Shown here in pieces: positions 1-8,231 of a DNA stretch of 64,000 nt. Made by a program: the position numbers and the translations under genes. The stretch is from Mycobacterium sp. AZCC_0083 (GTDB lineage Bacteria; Actinomycetota; Actinomycetes; Mycobacteriales; Mycobacteriaceae), in assembly GCF_014202335.1 (NCBI RefSeq), contig NZ_JACHGP010000009.1, positions 186,001 through 250,000 on the forward strand. The letters are read 5' to 3'. Every line of letters begins with the position of its first letter. The stretch's first letter is position 1. The notes under the pieces are model-generated. The model was given only the letters and a program-made list of their open reading frames with translations, had not been told where the DNA came from and made no database searches.

Positions 1-131
1 ATGATGAACACATAGGTGGCGACCAGCCCGAACGTGGTCATCACCTTGGGCAGGATCTGTTCGGGGACCAGCTCGGTGGTCATGAGGGCGTCGCGGTCGG
101 ACGGCCGTGTCGCTTCCATCTCTTGTGTCAT
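1..131 (-). CDS. Membrane transport protein, N-terminal fragment (cut by window edge)
   Basis: Only the first 43 codons lie in the window. The ATG at 129-131 opens a polar N-terminus (MTQEMEATRPSDRDALMTTE), followed by LPKVMTTFGLVATYVFII, the beginning of a first membrane helix. This start resembles APC-type amino-acid permeases, but the fragment is too short to name the family with confidence. It follows the ABC ATPase gene on the same strand after 42 bases and so probably ends the same operon. Confidence 0.5.
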   Translation of the reverse strand, partial: MTQEMEATRPSDRDALMTTELVPEQILPKVMTTFGLVATYVFI

Positions 132-173
132 TGGTTATCTCCCAATCGGATCGAATCCCACGAAGGGACCGGG

Positions 174-923
174 TCAGTTGACGATCTGTCCGTCTCTCAT
201 CCGGACGACGCGGCTTGCCTCCTCGGCGACAATCGGGTCGTGGGTACTGGCGACAACGGTGACGCCGATGGTCGAACACAGGTCGCGCAGCATTCGCACG
301 ACCGTCTCCCCCGTCTTGTGATCCAGGTTCGCCGTCGGCTCGTCGGCGAGGACGAGGGTCGGGTTACTGATGAGCGAGCGCGCGATGGCGGTGCGCTGCT
401 GCTCACCTCCGGACATCTTGGTTGGCTGATGGTCCACCCGATGACTGAGGCCGACCAGGTCGAGAAGTTCCAATGCCCTCTTGCGCAACGATTTTCGGTC
501 ATAGGGCTCGAACATCAGCGGCAGCTCGACGTTCTCCACGGCGGACAGGAACGGGATCAGGTTGTAGCTCTGGAAGATGAAACCGATGGTGTCGTGCCGC
601 AGTGCGGCGAACTGGCTCTCGGTGAGCTTCGAAGTGTCCTTGCCCGCGACCTTGACCGATCCCTTGGTGGGCCGGTCGAGTCCGCCGATGATGTTGAGCA
701 GCGTGGACTTCCCGCTGCCGCTCGGACCCATCAGGCAGACGAATTCGCCTGGCATCACCTGTAGATCGGCCGCCACCAGCGCCTTGACGACCTCGTCGCC
801 GAGCTTGTGCAGCTTCCACACGTCGGAGATCTCGATCACCGGCGCCTTGGCGGCACCCGGCTTCTCATCTACCGCCGTGGTCGTGGCGTCGGTGGTGTCC
901 TTGGTGTCCTGTACGGCCGTCAT
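174..923 (-). CDS. ABC transporter ATP-binding protein (MacB/LolD type)
   Basis: This 249-residue ATPase should energise the two FtsX-like permeases encoded immediately upstream. Walker A is GPSGSGKST at residues 66-74. A Q-loop in FIFQSYNLIPF, the signature MSGGEQQR, Walker B LVLADEPT and the H-loop STHD follow in the usual order. The sequence belongs to the MacB/LolD/FtsE branch, which moves lipids, lipoproteins or peptides, or transmits force, rather than importing solutes. An acidic, Thr-rich extension of about 28 residues precedes the domain. The gene starts 3 bases after the upstream permease stops, so translation is probably coupled. The substrate cannot be told from sequence. Confidence 0.9.
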   Translation of the reverse strand: MTAVQDTKDTTDATTTAVDEKPGAAKAPVIEISDVWKLHKLGDEVVKALVAADLQVMPGEFVCLMGPSGSGKSTLLNIIGGLDRPTKGSVKVAGKDTSKLTESQFAALRHDTIGFIFQSYNLIPFLSAVENVELPLMFEPYDRKSLRKRALELLDLVGLSHRVDHQPTKMSGGEQQRTAIARSLISNPTLVLADEPTANLDHKTGETVVRMLRDLCSTIGVTVVASTHDPIVAEEASRVVRMRDGQIVN

Positions 924-926
924 GGC

Positions 927-1493
927 CTAACCTCCACTCGAGAGCGAACGGATGGGTGGGCGCGACGCTGCGTTCCACGTAGGCACGATGCTGGTGGCCA
1001 GCGCGGCCGCGATGCTCACGCCGACGGCAATCCCGGAGCCCACGAGCACCCCGGCAGATGACACTCCGGTCGGCGCCAACCCCGTGGCCCCCAGGATGAT
1101 TGCCGTACCCGCGGCCAGCGCAGCACCCGCGACGGCGCCGAGTACCGCGGCGATCACCGGCTCGACGAGTAGCGCGGCGATCACCGGTCCACGCGGGACG
1201 CCGTTGGCGCCGAGCACGCCCAGTTCCCGGGTACGGTGCGCCACGGTGCGGGTGGTGGCCACCGCCACCTCGACGACACCGACCAGCAACACGGTGACGG
1301 CGATGAGCACCACCGCGCGGCCGATCTCGTCGGCGTGGCCGAGCGAGGCGGACTGCGCACGGATTCCGTCGGACATGCCGAACACGATCACGACCAGGAA
1401 TGCGCCCGTGGCCGTCGTGATGACCGGCAGCACCATCTCCTTGATCCGGCGCCGGGCGGCCAGCCAGCCGTAGGACAGACCCTTCGTCAGCAT
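927..1493 (-). CDS. Short FtsX-like ABC permease
   Basis: A 188-residue membrane protein with about four predicted helices. The first (EMVLPVITTATGAFLVVIVFG) is separated by only some 25 residues from the second (AVVLIAVTVLLVGVVEVAVA), so the large extracytoplasmic domain normal for MacB/FtsX permeases is missing. The coupling loop THRTRELGVLGANG-like segment (read here as AHRTRELGVLGANG) is conserved. The ATG at 1491-1493 overlaps the stop of the longer permease upstream (ATGA). I infer a heterodimer in which the neighbour supplies the external domain. It could also be a truncated permease, but the clean overlap and intact frame argue against decay. Confidence 0.75.
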   Translation of the reverse strand: MLTKGLSYGWLAARRRIKEMVLPVITTATGAFLVVIVFGMSDGIRAQSASLGHADEIGRAVVLIAVTVLLVGVVEVAVATTRTVAHRTRELGVLGANGVPRGPVIAALLVEPVIAAVLGAVAGAALAAGTAIILGATGLAPTGVSSAGVLVGSGIAVGVSIAAALATSIVPTWNAASRPPIRSLSSGG

Positions 1494-2590
1494 CAGCGGT
1501 CCCCGAGCAGATCGACGGGTCGTTGCTGCAACAACCGGTGCACCGGGACCAGGGCACCGACGATCGCCATCGCGGGTACGAAGGTGGCCACCATTCCGGC
1601 GGCCTGCAGCCATGCGACAGGCGTGGCGATGTCCGGAATCACCAGCGCCACAGCGGCTCCGGCGCCGAGCACGCCGACGAGGTAGGCAACCACGAAGGTG
1701 ATCGCGGACTCGACGAGGAAGAAGTAGAGGACCTCGTCGGCGAGACCGATGCTGGACATGATGCCGAACTCACGCTTGCGTTCCTGGACGGCGGCCAGGA
1801 AGGAGGACACCGCGATGATGAACCCGAGACCGAGTCCGATGGTGGAGATCAACCCCAGCGTGGAACTCGTCACCTTGCCGGAGAACAGCGCGGAGAACTT
1901 TTGCTCGAACGACAGTGGCCCGTTGCCCCCGACGGTGTCGTAGATCAGACCGGCGCCATTCGGGTCGGGGGCCACCGACGGATCCGACGTCGCGGGCAGA
2001 CCCACCGCTGTGCCGAACATCGAGCCGAGGTCGCGCCGTTTCTCGTCACCGGAGGGCGCGAGCACGGTCCACCACCCGTTCTCCCCGACGACGGACGCCG
2101 CGAGGCCGGCGGGCACGGTGACGCTCTGACCAGTCCCCGTGACGGTGACGGTCAGGCTCTGGCCGCCGACCACCATGCTCGCGCCGGGAGTCAGGCGGAG
2201 TCGGTCGGCCAGACCCGATCCCAAAATGGCTTGACCACTGGGGATTTCATCGCGACCCCGCAGCGAGACCGTCGTTCCGTTGATCTCGGTGGTCCCCGAC
2301 AGCGTGCGGGTGGCCCGCCAACCGTCGGGCGCCGCGAAGGCAGGTGCCGGGCCGCCCGCGACGAGAGCCTGTGCGTCGGGGTCGAAGTGCACACCGGCCG
2401 CAGGCACCGCCCAGAGTTGGGCGCCGTTCAGTACGTCGGTGACCGAATCGGCGCCCGTGATCGCGAAGCTCGACGAGATGGTGCGGACGATGGTGACGCA
2501 GGCGATCGCAAGGGCGATGCCGAGAACGGACAGCACGAACCGTTCGGGGCGACGGCGAATGTTCGCCAGCGCGAACCGGACGAGACACAT
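1493..2590 (-). CDS. FtsX-like ABC permease with extracytoplasmic domain
   Basis: A 365-residue permease. A first helix (RFVLSVLGIALAIACVTIV) is followed by an external domain of about 200 residues, then three C-terminal helices starting near GLISTIGLGLGFIIAVSSF. The motif QERKREFGIMSSIGL is the cytoplasmic loop that contacts the ATPase in MacB/LolC-type transporters. With the short permease and the ATPase downstream it forms a three-gene exporter operon. I chose the ATG at 2588-2590 because family members begin close to the LANIRRRPER segment. A GTG 23 codons upstream (2659) is possible, but neither start has a strong Shine-Dalgarno. Confidence 0.8.
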   Translation of the reverse strand: MCLVRFALANIRRRPERFVLSVLGIALAIACVTIVRTISSSFAITGADSVTDVLNGAQLWAVPAAGVHFDPDAQALVAGGPAPAFAAPDGWRATRTLSGTTEINGTTVSLRGRDEIPSGQAILGSGLADRLRLTPGASMVVGGQSLTVTVTGTGQSVTVPAGLAASVVGENGWWTVLAPSGDEKRRDLGSMFGTAVGLPATSDPSVAPDPNGAGLIYDTVGGNGPLSFEQKFSALFSGKVTSSTLGLISTIGLGLGFIIAVSSFLAAVQERKREFGIMSSIGLADEVLYFFLVESAITFVVAYLVGVLGAGAAVALVIPDIATPVAWLQAAGMVATFVPAMAIVGALVPVHRLLQQRPVDLLGDR

Positions 2591-2881
2591 GAACGTGTTG
2601 CCCGATGCCGTGGTGGCGATCGCCGGTGATCGAACGGAGGTGGGCGCAGATGTCTCCACACGAAGGATGGTGAGTTCGCCGTGTTTCGCCAGCGGCTCCG
2701 GCCAGTGTCGCGGAGGTTAACTCGCCCCAGGTCGGGTTACTTCGATGTGTCCTGGAAGCAACGGATTTCGTCGTCCAAATTCGGTTCGGCGGCCGAAACG
2801 ACCCGACCGACGCCCAAGTGCGAACTCTCGCAGCAGTAGTCGTCGTCGTTGCCAAATTCGCATCCGCATACACCGAACCGC

Positions 2882-3205
2882 TCAACCGACGTGGTCGTCG
2901 AGGAAGTCCAAGAACCGTTGGGCGGCGAGCGCCCTTGCCATCGGCTGGCCGAGGGACGACGTCCTGACGGCGCAGCACCGCGTCGACGACCGGACCGATG
3001 GCGTGCTCCCAGTCGGGCCGGAACGAGATGGCCACAGGTAGCTCAGCGCGCCGTCGGCGCCGGTGGCCACTACGAGCGTCGGCTTCGGACCGTCACCGCG
3101 GGCGGCGAAGAACCAGCCCGGCATCGTCGTGCCCTCGTAGGGGATGTCGAGCCGTTCGGGCGGGTTGTCCAGCAGATCGCATCCGGTCGATCGTCGACGA
3201 GCTCT
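2882..3205 (-). pseudogene. Decayed alpha/beta hydrolase (internal deletions and frameshifts)
   Basis: Three recognisable pieces of one alpha/beta hydrolase lie in two frames. First comes CDLLDNPPERLDIPYEGTTM continuing into PGWFFAARGDGPKPTLVVAT, the N-terminal beta strands. Then, in another frame, AISFRPDWEHAIGPVVDAVL. Then, back in the first frame, ARALAAQRFLDFLDDHVG and a stop, a typical C-terminus for the family. The central part with the nucleophile elbow, Asp and His is gone, so the product cannot be active. It lies just downstream of the amidase on the same strand and was probably once co-transcribed with it. The 290 bases between it and the permease gene show no gene that I can support. 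Confidence 0.75.
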
Positions 3206-3207
3206 TC

Positions 3208-4632
3208 CTACCCCTCGTGCAGAGCTGACTGGATGCCCCGGAACGGGCTGGCCTCTTCGAGCTCGTAGGCGAGCTGCAGCAGCGTGGCCTCGTGGCCCAG
3301 CTGCGCGCTGAACATCATGCCGATCGGCAGCCCGCTCGCGGACTGCGCCAGGGGCAGTGAGATCGCCGGTTCGCCGGTGACGTTCTGCAGCGGTGTGAAC
3401 GCCACCCAGTCCACCAGTCGGTCGATGATCTGGTCGTAGTCGGCGGTGGGATCGAGATGACCAATGCGGGGTGGCTCCGCGGCCAGCGTTGGCGTGAGCA
3501 GGACGTCAAAGTCCCTCAGCTGCCGCAGCATTCGCCTGCGCAGGGTCGCCAAGCGCGCGATCGCCGCAGGCAAGTGGTGCAGGTTGCCTCCTGCGAACTT
3601 CGCCAAGCCCAGCGTCAGGTTGTCCAGCCGGGTGCGGTCGAAGGATTCCCCGAAGGTCTTCGTACCTCCGCGCACCAATGCGAATGACAGCAACGCCCAG
3701 TACAGAAGGAAGTCGTCGATGAAGGATTGCGGCACCGGCGGCGCGCCGAGATGCTCGACGCGGTGGCCCATCCGGTCGAGCAGCGCGGCCGCGGCCAACG
3801 TCGCGTCCTTGACTTCTGGGCTGCACTCACGCTTGATGGACTTGGTGAACACGCCGATGCGCAGCCGATCCCGCCCCGGTCCGGTGATGTCGCCGATCGG
3901 CGCGAGTTTGGTGTTGTGCCAGACCTTTTCGGTCTCGCGATAGAACGCCGCAGTGTCCCTGACCGACCGGGTGACCACGCCGTTGGCGACGATGCGGATC
4001 GGCATCTGGCGCACGTTCTCGTCAAGGGGCAGCCGGCCCCGCGACGGCTTGAGTCCGACCAATCCGTTGCAGGAAGCTGGGATTCGGATCGAGCCACCGC
4101 CGTCGTTGGCGTGGGCGATCGGAACCACCCCGGCAGCCACGAACGCGCCGGAACCCGACGACGACGCCCCCGCCGTGTGGTCGGTGTTCCAGGGATTGCA
4201 GACCGGCCCGAGCCGCGGATGTTCGGCCGAGGCGCTGAAGCCGAACTCCGACAGCTGCGTCTTGCCAAGCGGGATCACGCCGGTCGCCAAGTAGGCGCGG
4301 GCGAAGTCACCGTCGGCGGCCTCGGGTCGTGGTTGCCACGCGTCGGCACCCTCCATGGTCGGCATGCCCGCCACGGCGACGTTGTCCTTGATGAACGTCG
4401 GCACGCCGTCGAAGTAACCGCCGTAGGCGGTTGCGGCGCGAGCACGGGTGCGGGCCCGATCGAACGCCTCGTACGCAAGGCCGTTCAACTCGGGGTTCGC
4501 CTTCTCGGTGCGGGCGATGGCCGCCTCGATCACCTCGGTGCGGGACACCGTGCCGGATTTGTAGGCCTCGACCACCCCGACGGCGTCCAAGTCGCCAAGC
4601 GCGTCGTCGTCGAACGCGGAAACCAACGTCAT
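3208..4632 (-). CDS. Amidase (amidase-signature family)
   Basis: A 474-residue amidase-signature hydrolase that cleaves a carboxylic amide to acid and ammonia. The substrate is unknown. The catalytic triad has canonical spacing: Lys82 (TFIKDNVAVAG), cis-Ser157 (HTAGASSSGSG) and nucleophile Ser181 (NDGGGSIRIPAS). Length and motif order are normal for the family. The ATG at 4630-4632 is preferred to an upstream start because the family begins near this point. The gene is divergent from the ArsR operon, with 98 bases between start codons. The remnant hydrolase lies immediately downstream. Confidence 0.88.
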   Translation of the reverse strand: MTLVSAFDDDALGDLDAVGVVEAYKSGTVSRTEVIEAAIARTEKANPELNGLAYEAFDRARTRARAATAYGGYFDGVPTFIKDNVAVAGMPTMEGADAWQPRPEAADGDFARAYLATGVIPLGKTQLSEFGFSASAEHPRLGPVCNPWNTDHTAGASSSGSGAFVAAGVVPIAHANDGGGSIRIPASCNGLVGLKPSRGRLPLDENVRQMPIRIVANGVVTRSVRDTAAFYRETEKVWHNTKLAPIGDITGPGRDRLRIGVFTKSIKRECSPEVKDATLAAAALLDRMGHRVEHLGAPPVPQSFIDDFLLYWALLSFALVRGGTKTFGESFDRTRLDNLTLGLAKFAGGNLHHLPAAIARLATLRRRMLRQLRDFDVLLTPTLAAEPPRIGHLDPTADYDQIIDRLVDWVAFTPLQNVTGEPAISLPLAQSASGLPIGMMFSAQLGHEATLLQLAYELEEASPFRGIQSALHEG

Positions 4633-4695
4633 GCCCCAAACGGTAATACACGTGTCTAATAGCGCTGGCGCCAAGACCCGCCTGATTCCTCAACC

Positions 4696-4723
4696 TTGAC
4701 GCATACCCATATAGGAATATGAT
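4696..4723 (+). promoter_or_regulatory. ArsR-operon promoter with operator between -35 and -10
   Basis: The -35 element TTGACG (4696-4701) and the -10 element TATGAT (4718-4723) are 16 bases apart. The imperfect palindrome CATACCCATATAGGAATATG (4702-4721) fills the spacer and the start of the -10. Seven of its ten base pairs are symmetric, as expected for a dimeric ArsR repressor. Transcription should begin near 4730, at or beside the ATG at 4731, so the message is probably leaderless. That the downstream ArsR binds here is inference. Confidence 0.6.
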
Positions 4724-4730
4724 GGCGCTC

Positions 4731-5072
4731 ATGGCTCGAGCAGCGACGACGTCGGACGTCTTCAACGCGATCGCCGAGCCGCAGCGCCGGGAGATCCTGG
4801 TGCTGCTGCGGACGGGTGAGCGGCCGGTGACCGAGTTGGCCCAGGAGTTGGGGATGACCCAGCCGGGGGCGTCCAAACACCTGCGGGTGCTCCGGGAAGT
4901 CGGGCTGGTGCGGGACCGCAAGGCAGGCAAGCAGCGCCTGTACGGCCTTGACGCCCGCGAGCTGCGATCGATCCACGAGTGGACAGGCGGGTTCGAGCGG
5001 TTCTGGAACGAGAGCTTCGACCGGTTGGACGCGTACGTGCAGGACCTCAAGCAGACAAAACAGGAGGAGTGA
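4731..5072 (+). CDS. ArsR-family transcriptional regulator
   Basis: A 113-residue winged-helix regulator. The helix-turn-helix spans roughly residues 30-60 (PVTELAQELGMTQPGASKHL) and is followed by the wing (VGLVRDRKAGKQRLYGLD). No metal-binding cysteine pair is visible. It therefore resembles the ArsR/SRPBCC-linked subgroup rather than classic metal sensors. Two upstream ATGs (4719, 4722) fall inside the -10 element, so the ATG at 4731 is preferred. It heads a tight three-gene operon with an SRPBCC protein and a RibD-like reductase. Autorepression through the palindrome in its promoter is likely. Confidence 0.87.
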   Translation: MARAATTSDVFNAIAEPQRREILVLLRTGERPVTELAQELGMTQPGASKHLRVLREVGLVRDRKAGKQRLYGLDARELRSIHEWTGGFERFWNESFDRLDAYVQDLKQTKQEE

Positions 5073-5076
5073 GGAG

Positions 5077-5577
5077 ATGGCAGCGACAGGACGGGACGCG
5101 CAGTCAGCGGTGGCCGACCGCGAGATCGTGATCTGCCGGGTCATCAGTGCCCCACGGGAGCTGGTGTTCGAGGCGTTCACCGAAGTCCGGCACCTGTCGC
5201 AATGGTGGGGACCGGAGGGGTTCAGCACCACCACGCGGGCGTTCGAGTTCCGCGTCGGCGGGGAGTGGGACTTCGTGATGCACGGACCGGACGGGACGGA
5301 CTACCAGGAGTGGATCTGCTGGACCGAGATCGCCCCGCCGGACCGGATCGTGCTGCTGCACGGTGAGTTCCGGGGTGACCCGAACGCCTTCGAGTCGGTC
5401 CTGACGTTCGCGCCCGACGACGCGGCGACCCGGATCGAGATGCGCACTGTGTTCCGCACGAAGGAGCTGCGCGACGAGGCGGTCGAGAAGTACCACGCGA
5501 TCGAAGGCGGCCAACAGACCCTGAGCAACCTTGCTGCCTACGTCGGAGAGATCGTTCGGAAGGGAGTGCAGGACTGA
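5077..5577 (+). CDS. SRPBCC / AHSA1-domain protein
   Basis: A 166-residue Aha1/START-like protein. The fold is recognisable from ISAPRELVFEAFTEVRHLSQ at the beginning, the WWGPEGFSTT strand, the GGEWDFVMHGPDG loop and a long C-terminal helix. Such proteins bind hydrophobic ligands, and no catalytic residue can be assigned. It starts four bases after the ArsR stop with the Shine-Dalgarno GAGGAG, and its TGA overlaps the ATG of the next gene. The ArsR-SRPBCC pairing is common in actinobacteria, where the regulator is thought to control the SRPBCC partner. Confidence 0.87.
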   Translation: MAATGRDAQSAVADREIVICRVISAPRELVFEAFTEVRHLSQWWGPEGFSTTTRAFEFRVGGEWDFVMHGPDGTDYQEWICWTEIAPPDRIVLLHGEFRGDPNAFESVLTFAPDDAATRIEMRTVFRTKELRDEAVEKYHAIEGGQQTLSNLAAYVGEIVRKGVQD

Positions 5578-6197
5578 TGGCCGGAAAGGTGTTCTTCAGC
5601 GTGTCGATGTCGCTGGACGGGTTCATCGCGCCCGAGTCCGCGGAGGAATTGATGGGACAGCAGTGGATGGAGCTGCAGCAGTGGGTATTCCCGCAGCGGT
5701 TCTTCCGGGAGAACCTGAAGCTCGGCGACGGCGGCGAGGAAGGGCTCGACAACGACATCGTGCGGGAGACGCATCTGCGCACCGGCGCGAGCGTGATGGG
5801 CAAGCGCATGTTCGACGCCGGCGAACGGGCGTGGCCCGAGGAGGCGCCGTTCCACACGCCGGTCTTCGTCGTGACGCACGAGAAGCGTGACCCCTGGGAG
5901 CGGCCGGGTGGGACCACGTTCCACTTCGTCAACGATGGCATCGAGACCGCGCTCGACCTGGCCCGCGAGGCCGCCGGCGACCGGGACGTCCGCATCGCGG
6001 GCGGCGGCGCGACGATCCTGGAGTACGTGAATGCCGGCCTGATCGATGAGTTCTCGACCGCGCTCTCACCCGTGCTCTTCGGCTCCGGAATCCGCCTGTT
6101 CGAGGGCGTGGACGCGGGCCGCGTGGCCCTGGAGCCGGTCCGCGCGGAACCGACCCAGCGGGTGACCCACCTGACGTACGCAGTCAGGGAGCGGTAG
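5577..6197 (+). CDS. RibD C-terminal / dihydrofolate-reductase-like oxidoreductase
   Basis: A 206-residue single-domain reductase of the RibD-C/DHFR fold that should use NAD(P)H. It opens with VFFSVSMSLDGFIAPESAEE, the hallmark first strand and loop. Later come MGKRMFDAGERAW and the dinucleotide segment RDVRIAGGGATILEYVNAGL. The substrate is unknown, and family members include pteridine and nitroaromatic reductases. The start overlaps the previous stop (TGATG), so it is translationally coupled as the last gene of the ArsR operon. A hairpin terminator follows. Confidence 0.85.
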   Translation: MAGKVFFSVSMSLDGFIAPESAEELMGQQWMELQQWVFPQRFFRENLKLGDGGEEGLDNDIVRETHLRTGASVMGKRMFDAGERAWPEEAPFHTPVFVVTHEKRDPWERPGGTTFHFVNDGIETALDLAREAAGDRDVRIAGGGATILEYVNAGLIDEFSTALSPVLFGSGIRLFEGVDAGRVALEPVRAEPTQRVTHLTYAVRER

Positions 6198-6208
6198 CTA
6201 CAAACAGA

Positions 6209-6248
6209 AACCCGCGCCAACCGGGATCACCGGTAGTGGCGCGGGGTT
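6209..6248. terminator. Inverted repeat between convergent genes
   Basis: The arm AACCCGCGCCA (6209-6219) pairs with TGGCGCGGGGTT (6237-6248) with a single bulged G. It lies between the converging ends of the RibD-like gene and tsf. There is no U-run, which is usual for mycobacterial terminators. It could serve both directions. Confidence 0.6.
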
Positions 6249-6289
6249 CCAATTGAGCGGCGGGGTATGCCACTCAAGTTCGATGAGCG

Positions 6290-7105
6290 CTAGGCCTGAC
6301 CGACCTCGAACCGGACGAACCGCGTGACGGTTACGCCGGCCTCGTCGAGCAGCGCCTTGACGGACTTCTTGTTGTCGGACACCGACGGCTGGTCCAGCAG
6401 CACGACGTCCTTGTAGAAGCCGGTGAGTCGACCCTCGATGATCTTCGGAAGGGCCTGCTCGGGCTTGCCCTCGTTGCGGGCGGTCTCCTCGGCGATGCGG
6501 CGCTCGTCGGCGACGAGCTCCGCGGGCACCTCATCACGCGTCAGGTACTTGGCCTTCAGCGCGGCGATCTGCAGGGCCACCGCGTGAGCGGCCTCCTTGC
6601 CATCACCCGTGTACTCGACCAGCACGCCAACCGCTGGCGGCAGGTCGGCCGCCCGCTTGTGCAGGTACGTCTCGACGTTGCCGTCGAAGTACGCAACGCG
6701 ACGCAGTTCGAGCTTCTCGCCGATCTTGGCCGACATGTCCGCGACGGCCTGCTCGACCGTGCTGTCACCCGCCTTGGCTGCCTTCAGCGCGTCGACGTCG
6801 GTCGCCTTGGCCGCTGCCGCGGCGGTAACGACCAGGTCGGCGAGCGCCTGGAACTCGGCGTTCTTCGCGACGAAGTCGGTCTCGGAGTTGAGCTCGACCA
6901 GCGCGCCGTCCTTGGCCACGACCAGACCTTCGGCGGTCGCACGCTCGGCGCGCTTGCCGATGTCCTTGGCGCCCTTGATCCGGAGCAGTTCGACGGCCTT
7001 GTCGAAGTCGCCGTCGGCATCAACCAATGCGTTCTTCGAGTCCAGCATTCCGGCGCCGGTCAAGTCGCGAAGCTTCTTGACGTCGGCAGCGGTGTAGTTC
7101 GGCAT
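6290..7105 (-). CDS. tsf: Translation elongation factor Ts
   Basis: A 271-residue EF-Ts, the guanine-nucleotide exchange factor for EF-Tu in the cytoplasm. The N-terminal UBA-like domain (NYTAADVKKLRDLTGAGMLD) and the exchange motif with SETDFVAKN are intact. The length equals what I recall for mycobacterial EF-Ts. The ATG at 7103-7105 is one base from the rpsB stop, the standard rpsB-tsf operon arrangement, so translational coupling is expected. Confidence 0.98.
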   Translation of the reverse strand: MPNYTAADVKKLRDLTGAGMLDSKNALVDADGDFDKAVELLRIKGAKDIGKRAERATAEGLVVAKDGALVELNSETDFVAKNAEFQALADLVVTAAAAAKATDVDALKAAKAGDSTVEQAVADMSAKIGEKLELRRVAYFDGNVETYLHKRAADLPPAVGVLVEYTGDGKEAAHAVALQIAALKAKYLTRDEVPAELVADERRIAEETARNEGKPEQALPKIIEGRLTGFYKDVVLLDQPSVSDNKKSVKALLDEAGVTVTRFVRFEVGQA

Positions 7106-7106
7106 C

Positions 7107-7934
7107 TCAGCCTTCCGTGGTTGTCTCGGTCGGGGTTTCGGCGTCGGCCGCCGGGGTGCCGGGGGCCGTCGCACTGGCGAGCAGTTCCTGCTCCCACTCG
7201 GGCAGCGGCTCGGCGCCTTCGACCTCGGGCTTGTCGCTGCCCGCGCCCGAACGAGCCTGTAGGCCCTCGGCGACCGCGGAGGCGATCACCTTGGTCAGCA
7301 GAGCGGCCGAACGAATCGCGTCGTCGTTGCCCGGGATCGGGTAATCGACGAGATCGGGGTCGCAGTTGGTGTCGAGGATCGCGATGACGGGGATACCCAG
7401 CTTGCGCGCCTCGGAGACCGCAAGGTGCTCCTTGTTCGTGTCGACGATCCAGATCGCCGACGGCACCTTCTGCATGTCCCGGATACCGCCGAGGCTGCGC
7501 TCGAGCTTGTTCTTCTCGCGGGTCAGCATCAAGATTTCCTTCTTGGTGCGACCCTCGAAGCCACCGGTCTGCTCCATGGCCTCGAGCTCCTTGAGGCGCT
7601 GGAGGCGCTTGTGCACGGTAGAGAAGTTGGTGAGCATGCCACCCAACCAGCGCTGGTTCACGTACGGCATGCCGACGCGGGTCGCCTCATCGGCGACGGA
7701 TTCCTGCGCCTGCTTCTTGGTGCCGACGAACATCACCGAGCCGCCGTGCGCGACGGTCTCCTTGACGAATTCGTACGCCTTGTCGATGTACGTCAGCGTC
7801 TGCTGCAGGTCGATGATGTAGATGCCGTTGCGGTCGGTGAAGATGAACCGCTTCATCTTGGGATTCCAGCGACGGGTCTGATGCCCGAAGTGGGTGCCGC
7901 TGTCAAGCAGCTGCTTCATTGTTACGACAGCCAT
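7107..7934 (-). CDS. rpsB: 30S ribosomal protein S2
   Basis: A 275-residue S2. The start at 7932-7934 gives MAVVTMKQLLDSGTHFGHQT, the conserved opening. Internal family signatures include RFIFTDRNGIYIIDL and PVIAILDTNCDPDLVDYPIP. The C-terminal tail after about residue 235 is acidic and Ala/Thr-rich, as in other actinobacterial S2 proteins. It is the first gene of the rpsB-tsf operon. Confidence 0.98.
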   Translation of the reverse strand: MAVVTMKQLLDSGTHFGHQTRRWNPKMKRFIFTDRNGIYIIDLQQTLTYIDKAYEFVKETVAHGGSVMFVGTKKQAQESVADEATRVGMPYVNQRWLGGMLTNFSTVHKRLQRLKELEAMEQTGGFEGRTKKEILMLTREKNKLERSLGGIRDMQKVPSAIWIVDTNKEHLAVSEARKLGIPVIAILDTNCDPDLVDYPIPGNDDAIRSAALLTKVIASAVAEGLQARSGAGSDKPEVEGAEPLPEWEQELLASATAPGTPAADAETPTETTTEG

Positions 7935-8231
7935 GTTCGGCTTGGTCCTCTTGTTGTCGGTTGTCGCCCGGCATCGGGTGATGCCTGGCCCTAGCGTCTG
8001 TTGCGATGCCGGACCCGTCGTGAGACGGGACCGCCCGGCATGCGAGTGCAACCCTGGAACTACGGGGCTGCGCACAGGCGCGCGAAGTCAACTCGCAAGC
8101 GCAAGTTGCGGGATTGAGTTTACACCGTTGACATGCATGCTTTTGCCATCGCTCATGCACAGTGGCTCCGTCATGCACAGATGTGCCGTTCGTGCCTTCC
8201 AGAGGACGCCGCGACGCGCTGAACTGGGCCG
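7935..8231. promoter_or_regulatory. Divergent intergenic region upstream of rpsB and the M23 peptidase gene
   Basis: About 297 bases without a supported gene. On the minus strand a possible -10, TAAACT (8122 to 8117), would place rpsB transcription roughly 180 bases before its start codon, leaving room for a leader RNA. I could not identify a convincing S2-binding structure. No clear promoter for the plus-strand gene was found. Confidence 0.35.
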
